37,680 nucleotides of DNA, taken from the NCBI GenBank assembly GCA_937885695.1, contig CALABP010000004.1, positions 1 to 37,680 of the forward strand, given 5' to 3'. Below, in pieces: positions 32,956 through 37,680 of this stretch (position 1 is its first letter; every line of letters begins with the position of its first letter). The translations under genes and the position numbers were made by a program. Below the pieces are notes generated by a model. It was not told where the DNA came from. It saw only the letters and a list, made by a program, of their open reading frames with translations, and ran no database searches. The DNA is from DTU089 sp002440045. Lineage in GTDB: Bacteria; Bacillota; Clostridia; Oscillospirales; Acutalibacteraceae.

Positions 32956-33741
32956 TTAATTTTCGCGCTGCCTTAAAACCTCATACATAAGTATTCCGGC
33001 GGCTACCGATGCATTGAGCGAATTGATTTTGCCCTTCATCGGAAGCGAAATGCTTCCGTCGCATTTTTCTTTCACAAGTCTTTTTACTCCGTTGCCTTCA
33101 CTGCCGACAACAAGCCCCACAGCGCCTTTAAGGTCAACGCTTTCAGCAGAAACGCCGTCCATATCGGCGCAATAAATCCACACGCCGCGCTCTTTAAGCT
33201 CGTCAATTGCCCTGGGTATATTCGTAACTCTTGCAACGTGCATAAACTCAACCGCACCGGCGGAGGTTTTTGCAACCGTATAGCTTAAAGACGCGTTGCG
33301 CCTTTTCGGTATTATTATACCGTGCGCGCCCGCCGCCTCGGCGGTTCTTATAATAGCGCCGAGATTGTGCGGGTCCTCTATTTCGTCGCAGATTATTATA
33401 AAAGGCTGCTCGTTTCGCTCTTTTGCGGTGTTAAAAATATCCTCAACCGTAGAGTAGTCTTTAACAGCGACATACGCCGCTATGCCCTGATGGTTGTTGT
33501 GACCGCAAATAAAGTCAAGCTTTTTTCTGTCAACCTCTTTAATTACCGCGTCGGTCTTTCTTGCGTCTGCAAGTATTTTCGGTATAGAACCCGAGCGTTC
33601 GCCCTTTGCGACAAGCACGCTTATAAGCGGTCTGCCGCTTTTAATGGCTTCGGCAACGGGATTTCTGCCGAAAATTATATCGTTATCTCTTTCGCGCTCC
33701 TCATTTGAGGGCGCGTTTTTTTCATTTCTGTCTTTAATCAT
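32956..33741 (-). CDS. rlmB: 23S rRNA (guanosine-2'-O-)-methyltransferase RlmB/TrmH family (261 aa)
   Basis: SPOUT-class enzyme with a trefoil-knot SAM site. DNDIIFGRNPVAEAIKSGR begins the substrate-binding domain; the knot motifs are DEIEDPHNLGAIIRTAEAAG, GLVVGSEGNGVKRL and ISLPMKGKINSLNASVAAGI. In E. coli the orthologue methylates G2251 of 23S rRNA; paralogues act on other sites, so the exact target is inferred. A charged N-terminal tail of about 20 residues precedes the family domain. The ATG overlaps the serS stop (ATGA), indicating coupled translation. Confidence 0.9.
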   Translation of the reverse strand: MIKDRNEKNAPSNEERERDNDIIFGRNPVAEAIKSGRPLISVLVAKGERSGSIPKILADARKTDAVIKEVDRKKLDFICGHNNHQGIAAYVAVKDYSTVEDIFNTAKERNEQPFIIICDEIEDPHNLGAIIRTAEAAGAHGIIIPKRRNASLSYTVAKTSAGAVEFMHVARVTNIPRAIDELKERGVWIYCADMDGVSAESVDLKGAVGLVVGSEGNGVKRLVKEKCDGSISLPMKGKINSLNASVAAGILMYEVLRQREN

Positions 33742-35024
33742 TTTGAAGGAACAAGCTTCTCCTTACCGCCCATATAGGGTCTTAATGCCGCAGGAATGTT
33801 CACCGTGCCGTCCGCGTTGAGGTTATTTTCAAGGAAAGCAATAAGCATTCTCGGCGGCGCAACAACCGTGTTGTTTAAAGTATGCGGGAAATATTTGCCG
33901 TCTTTGCCGTTTACGCGGATTTTAAGACGTCTTGCCTGTGCGTCAGAAAGGTTTGAGCAGCTGCCGACTTCAAAATATTTTTTCTGTCTCGGGCTCCACG
34001 CTTCAACGTCAACCGATTTAACCTTAAGGTCGGCAAGGTCGCCCGAGCAGCACTCAAGCGTTCTGACGGGTATGTCAAGAGAGCGGAAAAGGTCAACCGT
34101 GTTTTTCCAAAGCTTGTCAAACCAAACGGGGCTTTCTTCGGGCTTGCAGACAACTATCATTTCCTGCTTTTCAAACTGATGTATTCTGTAAACGCCGCGC
34201 TCTTCAATGCCGTGCGCGCCCTTTTCTTTTCTGAAGCAGGGCGAATAGCTTGTAAGCGTTTGCGGAAGCTTTTCTTCGGGGATAACTGTATCTATGAATT
34301 TGCCTATCATAGAATGCTCGCTCGTGCCTATAAGATAAAGGTCCTCGCCTTCAATCTTGTACATCATAGCGTCCATTTCGGCAAAGCTCATAACGCCGGT
34401 TACAACGCTGCTTCTTATCATAAACGGCGGAATGTAATAGGTAAAGCCGCGGTCTATCATAAAATCGCGGGCATAAGAAATAACCGCCGAATGAAGTCTT
34501 GCAATGTCGCCGCTGAGGTAATAGAAGCCGTTGCCAGCCACGCGCGACGCGGCGTCAAGGTCTATGCCGTCAAAGCTTTCCATAATTTCGCGGTGATAGG
34601 GTATTTCAAAATCGGGCACAAGCGGCTCGCCGAAGCGCTCTCTTTCAACGTTTTCGCTGTCGTCTTTTCCTATCGGAACAGACGGGTCGATAATATTGGG
34701 AATTACCATCATAATATCGGTAACTTTTTTTGAAAGCTCCTCTTCAAGCGCTTCGCACTCTTTAAGTCTTTCGGCGTCGCTGTTTACGCGCTTTTTCATT
34801 TCTTCGGCTTCGTCCTTTTTGCCCTGAGCCATAAGCGCGCCTATTAGCTTGCTGTTTTTGTTTCGTGAAGCTCTTAAAGCGTCCGCCTCACCTTTGATTT
34901 TGCGGCTTTCAAGGTCAAGCTTTATTACCTCGTCAACAAGAGGAAGCTTATTGTCCTGAAACTTGTTTTTGATGTTCTGTTTAACAGCGTCGGGATTTTC
35001 TCTTAAAAATTTAATGTCAATCAT
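33738..35024 (-). CDS. serS: Seryl-tRNA synthetase (428 aa)
   Basis: Class II synthetase for tRNA-Ser, two species of which are encoded at 37223-37451. Residues 1-110 form the coiled-coil arm that grips the long variable arm of tRNA-Ser (MIDIKFLRENPDAVKQNIKN, then charged heptads). Motif 2 is SPCFRKEKGAHGIEERGVYR with HQFEKQEM. The motif 3 region reads TLNNTVVAPPRMLIAFLEN instead of the common TLNGSGLAVGRTLVAILEN; the Arg is kept. It ends with ALRPYMGGKEKL. ATG 35024 is chosen, with GAGGT seven bases upstream; the TTG at 35042 has none. It follows parB by 21 bases. Confidence 0.93.
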   Translation of the reverse strand: MIDIKFLRENPDAVKQNIKNKFQDNKLPLVDEVIKLDLESRKIKGEADALRASRNKNSKLIGALMAQGKKDEAEEMKKRVNSDAERLKECEALEEELSKKVTDIMMVIPNIIDPSVPIGKDDSENVERERFGEPLVPDFEIPYHREIMESFDGIDLDAASRVAGNGFYYLSGDIARLHSAVISYARDFMIDRGFTYYIPPFMIRSSVVTGVMSFAEMDAMMYKIEGEDLYLIGTSEHSMIGKFIDTVIPEEKLPQTLTSYSPCFRKEKGAHGIEERGVYRIHQFEKQEMIVVCKPEESPVWFDKLWKNTVDLFRSLDIPVRTLECCSGDLADLKVKSVDVEAWSPRQKKYFEVGSCSNLSDAQARRLKIRVNGKDGKYFPHTLNNTVVAPPRMLIAFLENNLNADGTVNIPAALRPYMGGKEKLVPSK

Positions 35025-35045
35025 TTTTTCTACCTCATTCAAATA

Positions 35046-35909
35046 TCAATATTCATCGTCAAATATTTTTAAAAGCTTTTTCAAATCGTCGTCGTCAAAA
35101 AACTCGATTTCAAGCTTGCCGCTTTTTGAAGATTTTGTAACGCGCACCTTTCTTTTGAGCACATCCGAAAGCGAAAGCTCCACTTCGTCGTAATACGGGT
35201 CGCGTTTTTTTGCTTTTTTGCCTTTTTTCGGCTCTTTCAAAAGACTTCGCGCAAGGCGCTCGGTATCTCTTACCGAAAGCTCTTCTTTAACGGCGGTTTG
35301 CGCCGCGGAAATTTTCAGGGCGTCGTCGTCAATCATCATAACAGCTCTTGCGTGCCCGGGTGAGAGCTGTTTTTTGGAAATAAGCGTTATAATCTCTTCG
35401 GGAAGCGTCAAAAGCCTTAACGCATTTGCAACCGCCGGTCTTGAGCAACCGACAAGATTTGAAATTTCCTCTTGAGTGTATTCGTATTTTTCCGAAAGCT
35501 CTTTAAAGCCAAGCGCTTCTTCAATCGGGTCAAGGTCCTCGCGCTGAAGATTTTCAACAAGCGCAAGCTCTGCGACCTGCGCGTCGGTAAGGTCCCTTAT
35601 AACAACGGGGACTTCCGACAATCCAGCCATACGCGACGCACGCCAGCGGCGCTCGCCAGCTACGAGCTGATAGCTTCCGTCGGGGCACGGCCTTACAAGA
35701 AGCGGCTGTAAAACGCCGTGCTGTTCTATGCTGTGCGCAAGCTCCGCAAGAGCTTCTTCGTCAAAATTCTTTCGCGGCTGATTTCTGTTAGGCTCTATAT
35801 CCGAAAGCTTGACTTTTACGGCGCTTTGCGCGGAGGAAATTTCCTCCACGGCATTGTCCGCAAAAATCGCGTCAAACCCTCTGCCTAAACCTTTCTTTTT
35901 TGCTGCCAT
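35046..35909 (-). CDS. parB: Chromosome partitioning protein ParB/Spo0J (287 aa)
   Basis: CTP-dependent DNA clamp that loads at parS sites and recruits ParA and SMC. GLGRGFDAIF is the N-terminal ParA-contact peptide. The CTP-binding domain shows NQPRKNFDEEALAELAHSI, the GERRWRAS loop and ENLQREDLDPIEEA. The helix-turn-helix TQEEISNLVGCSRPAVANAL (about residues 146-165) reads parS. An acidic C-terminal dimer domain ends the protein. AGGAG precedes the ATG, 11 bases after parA. No consensus parS (TGTTTCACGTGAAACA) was seen in the window, so sites must lie elsewhere. Confidence 0.95.
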   Translation of the reverse strand: MAAKKKGLGRGFDAIFADNAVEEISSAQSAVKVKLSDIEPNRNQPRKNFDEEALAELAHSIEQHGVLQPLLVRPCPDGSYQLVAGERRWRASRMAGLSEVPVVIRDLTDAQVAELALVENLQREDLDPIEEALGFKELSEKYEYTQEEISNLVGCSRPAVANALRLLTLPEEIITLISKKQLSPGHARAVMMIDDDALKISAAQTAVKEELSVRDTERLARSLLKEPKKGKKAKKRDPYYDEVELSLSDVLKRKVRVTKSSKSGKLEIEFFDDDDLKKLLKIFDDEY

Positions 35910-35920
35910 TAATTTTTCTC

Positions 35921-36685
35921 CTATCTTTGTGCACCGAGAAATTCATCGGCAAGTCTTTCATAGCTTTCCGCACCCTTTGAAGCGCGGTCATAATACATTA
36001 CGGGTTCGCCGAACGACGGCGCCTCCGAAAGGCGCACGTTGCGCGGTATTACCGTCGAATATACCTTTTTCGGGAAAAAGTTTTTAACCTCGGTCACAAC
36101 CTGCTGTGTAAGGTTAAGTCTGCCGTCGTACATAGTAAGCAAAACGCCCTCAAGCTCGATATAGGGGTTATAAAGACGCTTTACGGTCCTCACCGTAGCC
36201 ATAAGCTGTGAAAGCCCCTCAAGCGCATAATATTCGCACTGAATCGGAACAAGAAACGTATCCGAAGCATTGAGCGCGTTAAGGGTGATAAGCCCCAGCG
36301 ACGGCGGACAATCGAAAAATATGTAGTCGTAGTTTTGCTGAAGCGGCGCAAGGGCGTTTTTTAAAAGCGACTCTCTGCCGTCTATGGCGGCAAGCTCTAT
36401 TTCGGCGCCCGCAAGATTCATATTGGACGGGATAATGTCAACGCCCGCAAAGCGCGTTTTTATAACAGCCGACGAAGCGGGAGCCGAATTTATAAGAATG
36501 TCGTAAGATGTGGCGTTAAGATTTTTTCGCGAAATTCCGTAGCCGCTCGTCGTGTTGCCCTGGGGGTCAATATCAACAAGAAGAACGCGCTTGCCCTTTG
36601 CCCCGACTGCCGCCGAAAGGTTTACGGCGCTTGTGGTTTTGCCCACGCCGCCTTTTTGGTTTACAACGGAAATAACCTTTGCCAT
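35921..36685 (-). CDS. parA: Chromosome partitioning ATPase ParA/Soj (254 aa)
   Basis: Walker-type ATPase that acts with ParB in origin segregation and, in Bacillus, controls DnaA. The deviant Walker A is KGGVGKTTSAVNL (residues 11-23), Walker A' VDIDPQGN, and Walker B YIFFDCPPSLGLITLNAL. Length and absence of an N-terminal DNA-binding extension place it with chromosomal Soj rather than plasmid type Ia ParA. AAAGGGG precedes the ATG, and a good promoter lies at 36744-36772. First gene of the parA-parB-serS-rlmB-ATPase-like transcript. Confidence 0.95.
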   Translation of the reverse strand: MAKVISVVNQKGGVGKTTSAVNLSAAVGAKGKRVLLVDIDPQGNTTSGYGISRKNLNATSYDILINSAPASSAVIKTRFAGVDIIPSNMNLAGAEIELAAIDGRESLLKNALAPLQQNYDYIFFDCPPSLGLITLNALNASDTFLVPIQCEYYALEGLSQLMATVRTVKRLYNPYIELEGVLLTMYDGRLNLTQQVVTEVKNFFPKKVYSTVIPRNVRLSEAPSFGEPVMYYDRASKGAESYERLADEFLGAQR

Positions 36686-36743
36686 TTATCTTAGCCCCTT
36701 TTAAACTTCGGTATAAACATATAATTTACCCATTATTAAAGTA

Positions 36744-36772
36744 ATTATATCATACACCCCTAAAAAATGGAA
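36744..36772 (-). promoter_or_regulatory. parA operon promoter
   Basis: TTCCAT (36772-36767), 17 bases, perfect TATAAT (36749-36744) on the minus strand, about 50 bases before the expected leader end at the parA start. Confidence 0.7.
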
Positions 36773-36859
36773 TACCGAGAAACAATTTTCCCACAAAATA
36801 TTCAACAAAATTTAAAGCCGAATTTTTCCGCAAATATAGGCGGAAATTGAAAAAAATGC

Positions 36860-36888
36860 TTGACAACCGAGAACGCGCTATGTATAAT
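36860..36888 (+). promoter_or_regulatory. Consensus promoter of tRNA-Thr
   Basis: TTGACA (36860-36865), 17 bases, TATAAT (36883-36888), both perfect. The tRNA begins 20 bases after the -10. Confidence 0.88.
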
Positions 36889-36907
36889 GATTAGGCATTG
36901 AATAAAT

Positions 36908-36983
<76 letters not shown>

Positions 36984-36986
36984 AAA

Positions 36987-37016
36987 ATCCCGTTTGCAAA
37001 AGCGAACGGGATTTTT
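36987..37016 (+). terminator. Terminator of tRNA-Thr
   Basis: ATCCCGTT pairs with AACGGGAT with GC/GC inside and an AAAA loop, followed by TTTTT. The next 160 bases hold a short TATTACC tandem (37020-37035) and otherwise nothing I can assign. Confidence 0.88.
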
Positions 37017-37178
37017 ACTTATTACCTATTACCTCTTCACTGTTACTTCAAACTATCCTTGAACCTTGATTGGCAGAAATAACGGGCGGCGCTTTCGCCG
37101 ACTTTGCCGAATAAAAAAGTAAAATTCATTTTCAGGCTGACACACACATAAAAAACGTTTAAAAAACAAAAAAATCGG

Positions 37179-37207
37179 TTGACAAGCAAGAGTTAATATG
37201 ATAATAT
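37179..37207 (+). promoter_or_regulatory. Promoter of the two tRNA-Ser genes
   Basis: TTGACA (37179-37184), 17 bases, TAATAT (37202-37207), 16 bases before the first tRNA-Ser. Confidence 0.82.
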
Positions 37208-37222
37208 ATCTCTTGCAATTAT

Positions 37223-37311
37223 GCAGAGGTACCGAAGTGGTTATAACGGAACGGTCTTGAAAACCGTCGTACGGAAACGTACCGTGGGTTCGAATCCCAC
37301 CCTCTGCGCCA
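37223..37311 (+). tRNA. tRNA-Ser (anticodon TGA)
   Basis: 89 nt. Acceptor GCAGAGG/CCTCTGC with discriminator G, anticodon loop CTTGAAA (TGA), long variable arm GTACG-GAAA-CGTAC, T-arm GTGGGTTCGAATCCCAC, encoded CCA. The long variable arm is the serine identity element. Confidence 0.97.
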
Positions 37312-37360
37312 CTTTTTATGTGCGATTGCACACAAAAGAATAACAACATTTTTGTTACCT

Positions 37361-37451
37361 GCAGAAGTACTCAAGTTGGTGACGAGGCGCCCCTGCTAAG
37401 GGCGTAGGTCGCGAAAGCGGCGCGAGAGTTCGAGTCTCTCCTTCTGCGCCA
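37361..37451 (+). tRNA. tRNA-Ser (anticodon GCT)
   Basis: 91 nt. Acceptor GCAGAAG/CTTCTGC, discriminator G, anticodon stem CGCCC/GGGCG with loop CTGCTAA (GCT), long variable arm with GAAA loop (TCGC-GAAA-GCGG), T-arm GAGAGTTCGAGTCTCTC, encoded CCA. It is 49 bases after the first tRNA-Ser with no terminator between, so both share a transcript. Confidence 0.97.
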
Positions 37452-37454
37452 AAA

Positions 37455-37493
37455 GGCACTAAGGGTTTTTCCCCTTGGTGTCTTTTCTCTTTT
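37455..37493 (+). terminator. Terminator of the tRNA-Ser pair
   Basis: GGCACTAAGGG pairs with CCCTTGGTGTC around a short T/C loop, followed by TTTTCTCTTTT. Confidence 0.8.
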
Positions 37494-37544
37494 GTAGAGT
37501 AATCTCAGTAATTCCACTGGAGAGACGAGAACTCTGTCGAATCA

Positions 37545-37624
37545 GCCGTTAGCTGTTAGCTATTAGCTTTTAGCGCGCGGCTTCGCCGCTTGAGCCGTTA
37601 GCCGTTGGCTGTTAGCTGTTAGCC
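37545..37624. repeat. Heptanucleotide repeat array (GCYGTTA type)
   Basis: Four 7-base units (GCCGTTA, GCTGTTA, GCTATTA, GCTTTTA) at 37545-37572 and four more (GCCGTTA, GCCGTTG, GCTGTTA, GCTGTTA) at 37594-37621 flank a small GC hairpin (GCGGC-TTC-GCCGC). No ORF. The region from 37494 to the right edge has no other feature I can support. Confidence 0.75.
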
Positions 37625-37680
37625 TCGTGGCGGTCAGTTTATTTTATCATTTTTACGTTGTTATTTTTTGAACCCCGTAG

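Noticed and set aside
36800..36850. Hairpin TTTCCGC/GCGGAAA as a terminator
   Set aside because: No T run follows on either strand, and no gene ends there.
37053..37349. Minus-strand ORF of 98 codons beginning MLLFFCVQSHIKSGAEGG
   Set aside because: It is antisense to tRNA-Ser(TGA); the GGIRTHGT-type peptide is a well-known false protein from tRNA-Ser complements.
37545..37624. CRISPR array
   Set aside because: Units are seven bases with no spacers of constant length and no cas genes in the window.

Overview
The window looks like chromosomal DNA of a Gram-positive member of the Clostridia (Bacillota), most likely a gut Oscillospirales/Ruminococcaceae-type organism. Reasons: A-type RNase P RNA, sigmaA-like promoters, strong AGGAGG-type ribosome sites, a BceRS-BceAB module, Sec signal peptides with dockerin-type calcium repeats, a GlnRS beside a GluRS, and a parA-parB-serS order typical of clostridial chromosomes near the origin. 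This assignment is inference; there is no 16S gene here. Nothing points to a plasmid or a prophage.

Layout. 1-4592 (-): the first about 1,530 codons of a very large secreted YD-repeat (Rhs/WapA-like) protein, cut by the left edge, preceded by a promoter, a structured leader or small RNA, and an intrinsic terminator. 4919-9572 (-): a complete BceRS/BceAB-type antimicrobial-peptide sensing and resistance module, with a perfect BceR-type palindrome in front of the transporter genes. 9760-12135 (-): an amino-acid-type ABC importer (lipoprotein, permease, ATPase). 12136-12511: a repeat-rich gap. 12512-14247 (-): small membrane protein, Nudix hydrolase and a secreted cohesin-like/dockerin protein. 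14315-14653 (-): rnpB. 14802-19278 (+): gltX, glnS, a membrane protein and a YhcH-family protein. 19287-19450: a MITE-like element. 19531-20175 (-): trmB. 20351-21766 (+): pyk. 21848-30245 (-): GH3 glycosidase, giant double phosphoesterase with dockerin, Gfo/Idh oxidoreductase and InlB-repeat surface protein. 30309-30458 (+): a 49-residue protein. 30534-36685 (-): parA, parB, serS, rlmB and an 800-residue protein that looks like a P-type ATPase without its catalytic motifs. 36908-37451 (+): tRNA-Thr(GGT), tRNA-Ser(TGA), tRNA-Ser(GCT), followed by heptanucleotide repeats.

How the parts work together. BceR and BceS presumably sense flux through BceAB and induce bceAB through the palindrome at 7825-7846. 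The GH3-phosphoesterase-oxidoreductase-surface-protein cluster reads as one unit for handling a phosphorylated or decorated glycan, with the phosphoesterase outside the cell and the glycosidase and oxidoreductase inside. The parA-to-ATPase-like run couples chromosome segregation genes to translation genes and ends in the least explained protein of the window. The best candidates for something new are that pseudo-P-type ATPase, the 49-residue protein encoded convergently with it, and the promoter/leader/terminator in front of the YD-repeat gene, whose C-terminal (possibly toxic) end lies outside the window.
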